Assembly: GCF_003855255.1 (NCBI RefSeq) | Contig: NZ_CP034072.1 | Coordinates: 3,402,727-3,466,726 of the forward strand | Source: Mycolicibacterium nivoides | GTDB lineage: Bacteria; Actinomycetota; Actinomycetes; Mycobacteriales; Mycobacteriaceae | Length of the DNA stretch: 64,000 nucleotides | Direction of reading: 5' to 3' | Made by a program: the position numbers and the translations under genes | Shown: piece after piece, positions 15,061 to 24,324 of the stretch | Numbering within the stretch: position 1 is the first letter of the stretch | Layout: each line of letters opens with the position of its first letter | Notes under the pieces: generated by a model | The model's input: the letters and a program-made list of their open reading frames with translations, nothing else | Database searches by the model: none | What the model was told of the DNA's origin: nothing

Positions 15061-16223
15061 CACACCGCACTCGGTTCTCGGGGCAGGCCCAGACCGCGCT
15101 CACCGATGATGGTGCGCTGGATCTCGCTGGCTCCGCCGGGGATGGTCCATTCCCACGATCCGATGAAATCGAGCATCCAGGCGCCCGACTCCCAGCCGCT
15201 GGAGGCCGGTTTGGCCAGCACGGTGTGGGCGTTCAGGCCACCGATCTCGGCACCGAATCCGGTCATCCGCTGCAACAACTCGCTGTAGTACAGCTTGACG
15301 ATCGAAGCGTCGGCCGGGCCGGCCTGCCCCGCCTCGGTCCGTTCCACCAGATCCCGGCACAGCCCGCGCAAGCCGGACAGCTCGATCTCGAACTGCGCCA
15401 GCCGATCTGCCACCACCGGATCCTCGACGGGGGCGGCTTCGAGCAGCCACTTGAAGCCCGCATTGCCCAGCCGTTCCGACAACTCGAGCATGGTCATGCC
15501 GCGCTCGGCGCCGAGCGTGGCCTGGGCCACCTGCCAACCCTTGTTCACCGGGCCGATCAGATTGGCCGCGGGAACGGTGACGTCGTTGAGGAAGATCTCG
15601 CAGAAATGCGAATCCCCCACGGCATTTCGGATCGGCCGCACATCGATGCCCGGTGTGGTCATATCCATCAGGAAGTAGGAGATACCGTGCCGTTTGGGTG
15701 CTTCCGGATCGGTGCGCGCCAGCAGCAGACACCAGTCGGCGTGCAGAGCGCCACTGGCCCAGAGCTTCTGGCCGTTGACGACGAAGTTGTCCCCCTCGGC
15801 GCGGGCGGTCGTGCGCAGGGCTGCCAGATCGGACCCGGCCTCCGGCTCGGAGAACCCCTGCACCCAGATCTCGCCGTCGAGGATGGCGGGCAGGTGACGG
15901 CGCCGCTGTTCCTCGGAGCCTGCCGCGAGCAGGGTGGAGGCGGCGTGGTGGATCCCGACGAACGCCAGCACCAGTCGGGGCGCGTCGTGCGCGGCCAGTT
16001 CCTGATAGAGCACGATCTGCTGGGAAACTGACATGCCACCGCCCCATTCGGCGGGCCAGTGCGGAACCGCGTACCCGGCGGTGTGCAGCTCGGCGAACCA
16101 GGCTTTCTGGAACGACACGAACTCGTCGTCTCCGACACCGGTCTGGTTGGCGCGCCAGTCTTTCGGGACGTGGGCCGCGCACCAGTCCCGCACGGTGGCC
16201 CTGAACTCGTCGAGGTCGGTCAT
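15060..16223 (-). CDS. Acyl-CoA dehydrogenase, large-subunit type (pair B)
   Basis: A 387-residue FAD-dependent acyl-CoA dehydrogenase that introduces an alpha,beta double bond into an acyl-CoA. The FAD-binding motif GFSEPEAGSDLAALRT and the NGQKLWASG segment are intact. The position of the MCAD catalytic glutamate (YEG) reads PGG here, while an ER pair occurs in helix G (GAERGMTML), the location used by isovaleryl-CoA dehydrogenase-type enzymes. It overlaps the flanking small-subunit genes by ATGA and TGATG, so the order is large-small-large-small. Confidence 0.9.
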   Translation of the reverse strand: MTDLDEFRATVRDWCAAHVPKDWRANQTGVGDDEFVSFQKAWFAELHTAGYAVPHWPAEWGGGMSVSQQIVLYQELAAHDAPRLVLAFVGIHHAASTLLAAGSEEQRRRHLPAILDGEIWVQGFSEPEAGSDLAALRTTARAEGDNFVVNGQKLWASGALHADWCLLLARTDPEAPKRHGISYFLMDMTTPGIDVRPIRNAVGDSHFCEIFLNDVTVPAANLIGPVNKGWQVAQATLGAERGMTMLELSERLGNAGFKWLLEAAPVEDPVVADRLAQFEIELSGLRGLCRDLVERTEAGQAGPADASIVKLYYSELLQRMTGFGAEIGGLNAHTVLAKPASSGWESGAWMLDFIGSWEWTIPGGASEIQRTIIGERGLGLPREPSAV

Positions 16224-17152
16224 GACGAGAACAATCCGGTGAGTCCGCGCCGGCCGAGCCGGGCGGTCAGGGTGTCGCGGGTTTTGGACACCCCGAATGG
16301 CAAGCGGCGCAACGGCTGGCTGTAACGCGACAGCCAGGACAGCGTGGTTTCATCGCAGAAGCCGACGGCCCCGTGCAGCTGATGGCACACCCGGAACACC
16401 ACCTCTGCCGCCTCGATCGCGGCCAGGCGCAATGCCAGCGCGTCGTTGATCGCCTCGTCGGCGGAGTTTGTGACCAGGCTCCACAGCGCGTACTTCGCCA
16501 GGATGTCGGCGCCGCTGCGCTCCACCTCGGCATCGGTCAGCTGGAACTGCACGCCCTGGAACGACGACAGCGGCTGGCCGAACTGCCTGCGCAGGCTGAC
16601 GTGTGCGACCGTCAGATCGATGGCCCGGTCCAGCATGCCGAGCAGGGTCCACGACGGCAGCACCAGAGCAAGCGCCACGTCCTTCAGGCCGGCACCGTCC
16701 ACGGAAGACAGCTCCAGCGCGGTGGCGAACGACGGACCGGAGGCACCCGTTGCGGTCACCGTGCTGCGCGTGCCGTCCAATGTGACAGCGGCCCACCGGT
16801 TGTCCAGCCCCTGCAGCGCCGCGTCGGGCGCGTCGGCATCGATGACGACCAGCCCGTCGACGTCCAGATCCGCCGGGCGCGCCAATCGCTCCGCGACCGG
16901 ATACGGCAGCGCCCAATAGCCGGCACTGCGGCACACAGCGGCCGCGGCCTCCAATGAGTCCGCATCGCCGCGTGGTTCGAGCTCGAACACCCCAAGGCCT
17001 TCCAGCACAGGCATGACCAGCCCGGCCCGGGTGTCCGGCTTGGCGTCGGCCTGGGCCAGCAGCTGATCACCGCCGGCGGACTCGAATGCCTTCAGAGCCT
17101 CGCGGCCATACTCTTTCGCGTCATCGCTGAGATCCAGAATCATCGCCGTCAC
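16220..17152 (-). CDS. Acyl-CoA dehydrogenase, small-subunit type (pair A)
   Basis: A 310-residue shortened acyl-CoA dehydrogenase-fold protein. The RRQFGQPLSSFQGVQF segment and the C-terminal LHGAVGFCDETTLSWLSRY are recognisable, but the N-terminal domain is reduced and the helix-G glutamate seen in its neighbours is not apparent (PSWTLLGML). It is most likely the non-catalytic or FAD-contributing partner of the dehydrogenase at 17149-18303. The GTG at 17152 overlaps that gene's stop as GTGA; an ATG at 17143 is the alternative start. Confidence 0.87.
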   Translation of the reverse strand: MTAMILDLSDDAKEYGREALKAFESAGGDQLLAQADAKPDTRAGLVMPVLEGLGVFELEPRGDADSLEAAAAVCRSAGYWALPYPVAERLARPADLDVDGLVVIDADAPDAALQGLDNRWAAVTLDGTRSTVTATGASGPSFATALELSSVDGAGLKDVALALVLPSWTLLGMLDRAIDLTVAHVSLRRQFGQPLSSFQGVQFQLTDAEVERSGADILAKYALWSLVTNSADEAINDALALRLAAIEAAEVVFRVCHQLHGAVGFCDETTLSWLSRYSQPLRRLPFGVSKTRDTLTARLGRRGLTGLFSS

Positions 17153-18303
17153 GCCTTTCCAGCCAGCATGGTTCGCGACAGCAGGATGCGCTGCATCTCG
17201 ATGCTTCCCGAGGACACCGTCGACGCCTGCGAGTACCGCCAGTGATCCTCCACCTCGGCGCGGAAGTACTCGGCACGGCTGTCCCCGCCGCGCGGCAGGA
17301 CTGCGGCAATCTCCATGAGCACCTCGGCGCTCTCCTGATCCAGCCTCGTCACCGCGATCCGATAAGCCGCGGAGTCACCGGGATTCACTCGTCCGGTGGC
17401 CTGCATCGACACCACCCGGTACGCCGTCAGCCGAGCCCGGCGACAATGCGTCAGCATCCGCGTCCAGCGGCCCCGGAGTTCCGCGGGCAATTGCTCCCAC
17501 TTGTCTCCGAGCACCTCGGGCGCGGCCTGCAGCAGCCGCTCGCAGCGCGCGTAGCGCGCGATACCGACGCGCTCGAAGGACACCACGTCCTGCACGATCG
17601 ACCAGCCCTGGTCCACGGTGCCGAGCACATCGGCCTCGGTGACCTTGAGGTCGTCGAAGAACACCTCGTTGAGATGGTGCGGGCCCATCATGGTGCGGAT
17701 CGGGCGCACCTGGATACCCGGTGAATCCATCGGCACCAGGAAGATGGTCATGCCCTGCTGTTTCTTCTCGCCCTTGGACGTGCGGGCGAGCAGGAAGCAC
17801 CACTGCGCCATGGTGGCGTAGGAGGTCCAGATCTTCTGGCCGTTGACCCGCCAGCCGTCGTCCTCCCGGCGGGCGAACGTGCGCAGTGAGGCCAGGTCAG
17901 AACCCGCCTCCGGTTCGGAAAAACCCTGGCACCAGATCACTTCACCGTTGGCGATCGGCGGCAGGTGCTTGCGCTGCTGCTCCTCGGTGCCGTGCCGCAT
18001 GATGATCGGGCCGACCCAGTTGACGCCCATGTACTGGGCCCCGCGCGGCTCGTGGTGCGCCCACATCTCCTCACGCACGACGGTCTGCTCCCAGACCGAC
18101 GCGTCGCCGCCGCCGAACTCCTTCGGCCACGACATGCACAGCAGATGCTGCTGTGCCAGCGTCCGGCAGAACTGCTGCGCCACCGCCAGATCGGCGGGGT
18201 CATCGGTGAACGCGCCGAGAAAATCAGCGGGAACCTGGTCGGCGATCAGCGCACGCAGCTCACCCCGCAGCGCGTCGGCCGCCTCGCCAAAATCGAAATC
18301 CAC
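17149..18303 (-). CDS. Acyl-CoA dehydrogenase, large-subunit type (pair A)
   Basis: A 384-residue acyl-CoA dehydrogenase with GFSEPEAGSDLASLRT (FAD site), NGQKIWTS and a C-terminal SSGSIEMQR in place of the MCAD YEGTSQIQR; a helix-G SFERVG supplies a candidate base. The open frame continues upstream to 18855 but that part lies antisense-like over the CoA-transferase gene; the GTG at 18303 with AGGCCAGGA ahead of it gives the normal family N terminus. It is 34 bases downstream of the CoA-transferase and is coupled to the small subunit by GTGA. Confidence 0.9.
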   Translation of the reverse strand: MDFDFGEAADALRGELRALIADQVPADFLGAFTDDPADLAVAQQFCRTLAQQHLLCMSWPKEFGGGDASVWEQTVVREEMWAHHEPRGAQYMGVNWVGPIIMRHGTEEQQRKHLPPIANGEVIWCQGFSEPEAGSDLASLRTFARREDDGWRVNGQKIWTSYATMAQWCFLLARTSKGEKKQQGMTIFLVPMDSPGIQVRPIRTMMGPHHLNEVFFDDLKVTEADVLGTVDQGWSIVQDVVSFERVGIARYARCERLLQAAPEVLGDKWEQLPAELRGRWTRMLTHCRRARLTAYRVVSMQATGRVNPGDSAAYRIAVTRLDQESAEVLMEIAAVLPRGGDSRAEYFRAEVEDHWRYSQASTVSSGSIEMQRILLSRTMLAGKA

Positions 18304-18337
18304 TCCTGGCCTTTCTATTCCTGCTCTGATTCGCCCG

Positions 18338-19489
18338 TTATCCGGCGATGTCCCGTCGGCCGAGCTCGGCAAGCACCTCGGCAGTATCGGCACCCAGTTC
18401 CGGTGCGTACCCGGCGACGTGGCCCGGAGTCCGGGAGAACCAGGTGGGCACGCCGGGCATCCGCACCCGGCCGTGCGGGGTATCGATGGTCTCGAACAGT
18501 CCGACGGCGTTGAGGTGCTCGTTCTCGAACAGCGCGTCCGGAGTGAGCATGGGCGCGGCGGGAATCTCCAACTCGGTGAACAGATCCAGCCACTCCGCGG
18601 TGGTGCGCTCCTTGAGGGTCTTGGCCACCAGCGCGTACACCGTGTCGATCTGCTTGGCTCTTTGTTCCAGCGTCGCGTACTCGGGGCTGTTCCATGGCGG
18701 CTGCACCCGGTCGATGAAGGCGTTCCAGTGCTTGTCGTTGTAGACGAGCGCCGCGATGTGACCGTCCTTGGTCTCGTACGGCTTGCGGTTGGGGGTGACC
18801 GCCCGCGGGTACACCGCGGGTCCCAGCGGGGGGTCGAACATGGCGCCGTTGGCATGTTCGACCAGCATGAAGGAGGCCATGGTCTCGAACATGCTGACCT
18901 CGACCTCCTGGCCCTCGCCGGTGCGCTCCCGGTGGAACAGGGCCATGGTGGTCGCGTAGAGGGCGGTCAGCCCGGCCACCTTGTCGGCCATGATGGTGCC
19001 GACGTAGGAGGCCTCGCCGGTCAATTGCTGTTGCACCGCGGGCAATCCGCATTCGGCCTGGATGGTGTCGTCGTACGCGGGCCGGTCGGCGTCCGGGCCG
19101 CGCCGGCCGTATCCGTAGCAATTGGTGTAGACGATGCCCGGGTTGATCGCGGCCACGTCGTCGTAGCCGAAGCCGAGCTTGGTGATGGCCTTGGCCCGCA
19201 TCGAGTGGATGAACACATCGGCGTCGGCGATCAGTGCCCGCAGGTCGGCCTTGCCCTGTTCCGAACGCAGATCCAGCACCACGCTGCGCTTGCCGCGGTT
19301 GACGTTGACGAACACGCCGCTCATCCCGGGAGCCGGGCCCACCGAGATATAGCGGGTGTTGTCCCCCGCCGGTGTCTCGACCTTGATGACGTCGGCGCCC
19401 ATGTCGGCCATGATCTGCGTGCAGTACGGCCCCATCACCATCGCGGTGAGGTCGATGACCCGAATGCCCTGCAGTGGACCGGATGTCAT
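18338..19489 (-). CDS. Class III CoA-transferase (CaiB/BaiF family)
   Basis: A 383-residue CoA-transferase of the CaiB/BaiF (formyl-CoA transferase) fold, which moves CoA between carboxylic acids through an aspartyl-CoA thioester. The start GIRVIDLTAMVMGPYCTQ, the NVNRGKRSVVLDL strand and the nucleophile region AYDDTIQAECG (Asp140 or 141) are all conserved. It overlaps the upstream SDR gene by ATGA. In this operon it could activate an acid intermediate before the acyl-CoA dehydrogenases act, sharing the task with the acyl-CoA synthetases across the divergent promoter. Confidence 0.9.
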   Translation of the reverse strand: MTSGPLQGIRVIDLTAMVMGPYCTQIMADMGADVIKVETPAGDNTRYISVGPAPGMSGVFVNVNRGKRSVVLDLRSEQGKADLRALIADADVFIHSMRAKAITKLGFGYDDVAAINPGIVYTNCYGYGRRGPDADRPAYDDTIQAECGLPAVQQQLTGEASYVGTIMADKVAGLTALYATTMALFHRERTGEGQEVEVSMFETMASFMLVEHANGAMFDPPLGPAVYPRAVTPNRKPYETKDGHIAALVYNDKHWNAFIDRVQPPWNSPEYATLEQRAKQIDTVYALVAKTLKERTTAEWLDLFTELEIPAAPMLTPDALFENEHLNAVGLFETIDTPHGRVRMPGVPTWFSRTPGHVAGYAPELGADTAEVLAELGRRDIAG

Positions 19490-20406
19490 GAGTTGACCTC
19501 GTCCGCGGCTCGTCCGAAGCTGTAGCGGATGTGGTCGGCGTGCCCGTCGGGGACCACCGGGAAGATCACCGGCTCGCTGGTATCGCGGATGCGGTCCATC
19601 TGCTCACCGACCTCCTCCACGGTCCACGACGGCTGGTACACCCCCGGCGATTCGGCGACGACGGCGCGGGCGATCCGCCCCGCGATCGCGACGAAGAACT
19701 CGCCGGTGACCGAACAGGATTCGTGCGCCAGCCAGCCCACGGCCGGGGCCACCAGGTCCGCGCCCATCGGCGGGTACGCCGAGGTGTCCAGGCCCTCGGC
19801 CATCCGGGTCACCGCGCCCGGCACGATCGCATTGCACATCACGCCATCGTCGGCGCCCTCCAGTGCCACCACATTGCACAGCCCGAGAATCCCGGCCTTG
19901 GCCGCCGCGTAGTTGGCGACCTGATGGTTGCCGTACAGCCCGCCGATCGACGAGGTCAGCACCACGCGGCCGTATCCGGCCTGGCACATCAGCGGAAATG
20001 CCGGGCGCACAACGTGGAACGCGCCGCGCAGATGCACGTCGAGCACGGCTTCGAAATCGTCGTAGGTGAGTTCCTTCAGCGAGCCGCGCCGCACGGTGCC
20101 CGCGTTGTGGATCAGGATGTCCACGCGACCGAAGCGCTCGACGGCCGCGTCGACGATGGCCTGGCCGCCCTCGGGGGTGGCCACCGAATCCGTGACGGTG
20201 ACGGCTTGGCCACCGGCCGAGACGATTTCGTCGACGACGGCCTGCGCCGGCCCCGAGTCGGTACCGTCCCCGGTGAGACCGCCACCGGGATCGTTGACGA
20301 CGACCTTGGCGCCCCTCGATGCGAGGAGCAGGGCGTATTCGCGGCCGAGTCCCCGGCCGGCCCCGGTGACGACGGCGACGCGCTCGTCGAATCTGAGTGT
20401 GCTCAA
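19486..20406 (-). CDS. Short-chain dehydrogenase, MFE/HSD17B4-like
   Basis: A 306-residue SDR. The cofactor motif is VVTGAGRGLG, followed by NDPGGGLTGDGTDS, the insertion characteristic of the 3-hydroxyacyl-CoA dehydrogenase part of multifunctional enzyme 2. The NAG motif, the catalytic Ser in TSSIGG and YAAAK are present. Family members oxidise (3R)-hydroxyacyl-CoA or hydroxysteroid-like alcohols. It overlaps its neighbours on both sides by ATGA. Confidence 0.9.
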   Translation of the reverse strand: MSTLRFDERVAVVTGAGRGLGREYALLLASRGAKVVVNDPGGGLTGDGTDSGPAQAVVDEIVSAGGQAVTVTDSVATPEGGQAIVDAAVERFGRVDILIHNAGTVRRGSLKELTYDDFEAVLDVHLRGAFHVVRPAFPLMCQAGYGRVVLTSSIGGLYGNHQVANYAAAKAGILGLCNVVALEGADDGVMCNAIVPGAVTRMAEGLDTSAYPPMGADLVAPAVGWLAHESCSVTGEFFVAIAGRIARAVVAESPGVYQPSWTVEEVGEQMDRIRDTSEPVIFPVVPDGHADHIRYSFGRAADEVNS

Positions 20407-21245
20407 GCGAAGGGCTCCTCGCCCTCGAGTTTGGTGCGCTGCAACAGCCGCCCCGACGTCGGGTCATACGGTGTGGCCCGGTGCATGGTCCCGGTGTTGT
20501 CCCAGATCACCAGGTCGCCGACGGTCCACTTGTGCCGGTAGGTGAAGTCCGGTTGGGTGGCCCAATCCCGCAGCCGCACCAGCAGTTCGGCGCTCTTGCG
20601 GAAGTCGATCGGGCCGTCGGCGTCGACGATGTGGCGGGCTGTGGCGCCGAGCACCAGCGACTTACGGCCGGACTGATGCGTCCACACCAACGGCAGTTCC
20701 CGGTCACCGATCGCCATCATGCGGCGCAGAGCCTTCGCACTGGGCTCGGGGTCGTAGTAGAACATCGTGTTCCACGCCGAATGCATGGCGCGCAGGCCCT
20801 CGAGCTCGGCCTTGTCGTCGTCGGACAGGTCGTCGTAGGCGGCGTAGGTGTTGCAGAACTCGGTGTCGCCTTCCTCCGGGTTCCCCAGCGCCACGCTCTG
20901 CAGCAGCGAGGCCAGGATCGGCACCTCGTTCATCGTGCCGTCGATGTGCCAGTACAGCGAGCCCTTGAGGTAGTCGGCCTGCTTGTTCACCTCGGTGTCG
21001 AGGGAGACCTTGTACAGCTTCTCGCCGGCGTGTTCCGGGGCGAACGTCCCGAGGATTTCGGTGAAGGCGATCTGCTCGTCGTCGGTGAACCCGATCTGCG
21101 GGAACACCAGCACCCCGCGCTGCTCGAGCAGTTCTCTGATCCGCCCAGCATGTTCGCCCGAAAGCAGTGTGGCCTTGTCGGCCCGGATCTCGGTTCCGAT
21201 GCGCGGCTTGATATCCCGAGTCTCAAGCGCCGTGGTCGTCGTCAT
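20403..21245 (-). CDS. TauD/TfdA-family Fe(II)/2-oxoglutarate dioxygenase
   Basis: A 280-residue enzyme with the complete facial triad: His100-x-Asp102 (YWHIDGT) and His255 (GTMHRA), with Arg270 placed to bind 2-oxoglutarate. The family couples decarboxylation of 2-oxoglutarate to hydroxylation of a substrate, often releasing sulfite or splitting an ether bond in TauD/TfdA relatives. It is ATGA-coupled to both the Baeyer-Villiger-type monooxygenase upstream and the SDR downstream, placing it firmly in the catabolic operon. The substrate is unknown. Confidence 0.92.
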   Translation of the reverse strand: MTTTTALETRDIKPRIGTEIRADKATLLSGEHAGRIRELLEQRGVLVFPQIGFTDDEQIAFTEILGTFAPEHAGEKLYKVSLDTEVNKQADYLKGSLYWHIDGTMNEVPILASLLQSVALGNPEEGDTEFCNTYAAYDDLSDDDKAELEGLRAMHSAWNTMFYYDPEPSAKALRRMMAIGDRELPLVWTHQSGRKSLVLGATARHIVDADGPIDFRKSAELLVRLRDWATQPDFTYRHKWTVGDLVIWDNTGTMHRATPYDPTSGRLLQRTKLEGEEPFA

Positions 21246-23089
21246 GAGGTGAGCTCTAGTCCGTCGAGGTCACCCTTGGCCCGCCATTCAGCAATGAGCT
21301 CATCGAAGGCGTAGAAGCCGGGCGAGTAGAAATCACCCAGGAAGGCGCCGTTGCGTTCCGCGCCTCCGCGACCCTCGTTGTTGTAGTAGCCGGGCGTGCA
21401 CGACAGTTCGAACGCCGAGTTGTCGATCGCCAGTTCACGGACCGTCGCGACCCAGGCGTCCTGCCCCTCCTGGCTGGGTTCCACCGTGGTGGCGCCCCGA
21501 TTCTGGGCCTCAGCGATGATGTAGGCGATGTGCTTGGCCTGCTGTTCGAACATCGCCGTGGTGTTGGCCGAGACGCCGCCCTGGATGAAGCCCATGAAGA
21601 ACTGGTTGGGGAATCCGCGGCTGGTCATCCCGTGCAGGGTCTTGTAGTCGTTCTGCCAGTAATCGAAAAGGGACAGTCCGTCGCGGCCGACGATGCTCTC
21701 GATCGCGAAGCGGCGGCTGATTTCGGTTGAGATCTCGAAGCCACTCGCGAAGATCACGCAGTCGACCTCGTATTCGACACCGTCGGCAACGATCCCCTTC
21801 TCCGTCAGCCGTTCCACACCCTTTGAAGCCGAGACGTCGACGAGTGTCACGTTTGGACGGTTGAACGTGGCCAGATACTGCTCACTGGACGTTGGCCGCT
21901 TGCACATGAATCGGTAGTACGGCTTCAGCACCTCGGCGGTCGCGGGATCCTCCACGATCTCGGCGACGTGGCGACGCAGCCGCTCCATGATCTTGAAGTC
22001 TTCTTCCTCCCGGAACGCCATGATCTGCTCGATGGTCACCGATGCCGGGTCATCGCTGGCCGCGATCCGCGCAGTCAGATTGCGCCCGAGCTCGGTCCAG
22101 AAGTCGCACACCAGGTCTGGTTCACCGAACACCACACCGACGAACGGCGACCAGTTGTGGAAGTTGCGCTTGCGTTCCTCCTGCCAGCCCGGCTGCAGGG
22201 ATGCGGCCCACGCCGGATCGGTGGGCGGGTTGGACCGCGCGTCGACCGAGGACGGCGTCCGCTGGAAGACGAACAGCTGCTGGGCATCGCGGCCGAGGTG
22301 CGGCACGAGCTGGATACCCGTCGCACCGGTACCGACGAGGGCGACGCGCTTGTCGGCCAGCTTGTGCAGGCCGCCGTCGGCGTCGCCGCCCGTGTAGTCG
22401 TAATCCCAGCGTGCGGAATGGAATACGTGCCCCGTGAAGTCCTTGATGCCGGGGATACCCGGCAGTTTCGGCCGGTTGTACGAGCCCTGCGCCATCACGA
22501 CGAAGCGGGCTCGGATATCGTCGCCCCGGTCGGTGCTGATCTGCCAACGCTGCGTTGCGTCGTCCCAGCGCATGTCCCGAACCTGGGTGGAGAACAGTGC
22601 ACCGTCGTACAGCCCGAAATGCTTACCGATGTTGCGGCAGTGCTGGAAGATCTCGGCGCCGTCGGCGAACTTCTTGCTCGGCATGAAGTCCAGCTCTTCG
22701 AGTAGCGGGATGTAGCAGTAGGCGTCGTTGTCGCACTGGATTCCCGGGAAGCGGTTCCAGTACCAGACTCCACCGAAGTCACCGGCCATCTCGATGACGC
22801 GGATCCCCTCGACACCGGCCTTCTTCAAATAAGCTCCGGCGAGCAGTCCGGCGAAGCCACCGCCGAGGATGACGACGTCGGAATCCTCGGTGACCGGGTC
22901 CCGTTCGATCACCGTCGTGTAGGGGTCGACCTCGTAGAAGTCGGCGAAATCGCCTTCCAGTTCCAGGTATTGGTCGGCCCCCTCGGGCCGCAGCCGCTTG
23001 GCCCGCTCGGCGGCGTACTTCTCGCGGATCGCGTCGATGTCGAAGTCGTCGGGCGTGTCGGTGGGCCCGCAAGTGTTGGGCTGCGTCAT
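21242..23089 (-). CDS. Flavin monooxygenase, Baeyer-Villiger type
   Basis: A 615-residue class B flavoprotein monooxygenase. The FAD Rossmann motif is LGGGFAG (about 75-81), the NADPH motif LVGTGATG (about 251-258), and between them stands FTGHVFHSARWDYD at 218-231, which matches the Baeyer-Villiger fingerprint FxGxxxHxxxW. Such enzymes insert oxygen next to a ketone, making an ester or lactone. The N-terminal extension of about 60 residues is usual for the cyclopentadecanone/steroid-type subgroup. The ATG at 23089 overlaps the luciferase-like gene's stop (ATGA); upstream in-frame codons to 23248 lie within that gene. Confidence 0.92.
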   Translation of the reverse strand: MTQPNTCGPTDTPDDFDIDAIREKYAAERAKRLRPEGADQYLELEGDFADFYEVDPYTTVIERDPVTEDSDVVILGGGFAGLLAGAYLKKAGVEGIRVIEMAGDFGGVWYWNRFPGIQCDNDAYCYIPLLEELDFMPSKKFADGAEIFQHCRNIGKHFGLYDGALFSTQVRDMRWDDATQRWQISTDRGDDIRARFVVMAQGSYNRPKLPGIPGIKDFTGHVFHSARWDYDYTGGDADGGLHKLADKRVALVGTGATGIQLVPHLGRDAQQLFVFQRTPSSVDARSNPPTDPAWAASLQPGWQEERKRNFHNWSPFVGVVFGEPDLVCDFWTELGRNLTARIAASDDPASVTIEQIMAFREEEDFKIMERLRRHVAEIVEDPATAEVLKPYYRFMCKRPTSSEQYLATFNRPNVTLVDVSASKGVERLTEKGIVADGVEYEVDCVIFASGFEISTEISRRFAIESIVGRDGLSLFDYWQNDYKTLHGMTSRGFPNQFFMGFIQGGVSANTTAMFEQQAKHIAYIIAEAQNRGATTVEPSQEGQDAWVATVRELAIDNSAFELSCTPGYYNNEGRGGAERNGAFLGDFYSPGFYAFDELIAEWRAKGDLDGLELTS

Positions 23090-24258
23090 GCGTTGGCCTT
23101 CTCCGGAAGCGCGGCGGCGTGCAGTGGTGCGGGCATGTCGTGCACCGCGGGCAGCACCTCGGCGGCGAACAACTTGGTGGACTCCATCGCCTTCTCGTAC
23201 GGCATGGTGCCGAACTGCGGGACGATGGTGACCTCGCAGAACGAACACGCCTCCTGCGCGGCCTTGAGCTTTTCGAACACCGTCTCGGGCGTGCCGATCA
23301 GCAGGTTGGACGCGTGGTATCCGGGCGGGCCGCCCTTCTTCTGGTTGCCGACCTCCGATGCCAGCACGGCCGTCGCGCTCGCCTCACGGGCGGCGTAGGC
23401 CTCGTACCCCTTGACGCCCTTGAAGTTGGACGCATCGGCAAAGCCGTAGTGCACGTTGACATCGCGGTTCGCGGTCCAGATCCATTCCTCGGTCTGAGCC
23501 ACCTCGTCCTCGGAACCCACGCAGTACATGAACATCACGTTCTTGGGCTGACAGGGCCCCAGGCCCTCCTCGGCACGGAAGGTGTTGACCTTGCGCACCT
23601 CCTCACCGGCATCGGTGATCGGCTTGTTGCCCACGAACAGCGGCACCATGCCACGGCGGGACAGGATCTCCAGCGACTCGGCGGTCGAGGACGAGCTGTA
23701 GATGCGGTCGAACAGGTCGGTGCTGATCGGCTCGGGCCGCAGCGACATCTCCGGGAACGAGAAGATCTTGCCCTCGTAGGAGAACCGCTCGCCGGAGAAG
23801 GCCAGCTTGAGGATGTCCAGCGTCTCGTTGAAGCGGTCGCGGCTCTCCTCCCGCGGCACGCCGACCGCGGCGAACTCTCCCTTGGACACCCCGCGGCCCA
23901 GGCCGATCGTGGTGTAGCGGCCGTTGGAGACGATGTCGAGGTAGGCGATCTGAGTGGCGAGCCGGATCGGGTTCCACCACGGCACCACCGCCACGAACGT
24001 GCCCAGGCTGACCCGCTCGGTGCGTCCGGCGAAGTAGGTCAGGGCCTGAATCGGGTTGGGCGTCATGCCATATGGCGTGCCGTGGTGCTCGGGGAACCAG
24101 ATCCCGTCGAAGCCGAGCGGCTCGGCGAGGTCGCCGAGGGCCAGCGCGGCCTGCACGCACTTGTAGTCCGGGGTGGCAGGCGGGGTGCTGAAGTCACCGG
24201 CGAGCACGCGCTCCCAGTCGTGGGAGTTCTGCGCTCCCGTACCCAGATTGACCTTCAT
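23086..24258 (-). CDS. Luciferase-like (LLM) flavin-dependent monooxygenase
   Basis: A 390-residue TIM-barrel protein of the bacterial luciferase-like family using FMNH2 or F420. Conserved parts are GFDGIWFPEHHGTPYG, the NGRYTTIGLGRG segment and the C-terminal LLIGTPETV phosphate-binding loop. FMN-type members act with a reductase as two-component monooxygenases; mycobacteria also have many F420-type members, and I cannot tell which applies. It is ATGA-coupled to the Baeyer-Villiger-type gene and 66 bases downstream of the Rieske oxygenase gene. Confidence 0.9.
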   Translation of the reverse strand: MKVNLGTGAQNSHDWERVLAGDFSTPPATPDYKCVQAALALGDLAEPLGFDGIWFPEHHGTPYGMTPNPIQALTYFAGRTERVSLGTFVAVVPWWNPIRLATQIAYLDIVSNGRYTTIGLGRGVSKGEFAAVGVPREESRDRFNETLDILKLAFSGERFSYEGKIFSFPEMSLRPEPISTDLFDRIYSSSSTAESLEILSRRGMVPLFVGNKPITDAGEEVRKVNTFRAEEGLGPCQPKNVMFMYCVGSEDEVAQTEEWIWTANRDVNVHYGFADASNFKGVKGYEAYAAREASATAVLASEVGNQKKGGPPGYHASNLLIGTPETVFEKLKAAQEACSFCEVTIVPQFGTMPYEKAMESTKLFAAEVLPAVHDMPAPLHAAALPEKANA

Positions 24259-24324
24259 TTACGTCTCCTTACTCGGCGATTTGTGTGCGTTTGGCGGCGC
24301 TGACCGCCGCTGGATGCACCCAAA

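Noticed and set aside
14571..16031. A 486-codon plus-strand open frame, and similar ones at 17843-19525, 24658-26625 and 61156-62703
   Set aside because: All are antisense to well-supported minus-strand enzymes and show no domain motifs.
18304..18855. N-terminal extension of the acyl-CoA dehydrogenase at 17149
   Set aside because: The extension reads through the end of the CoA-transferase in another frame; the GTG at 18303 gives the family's normal start.
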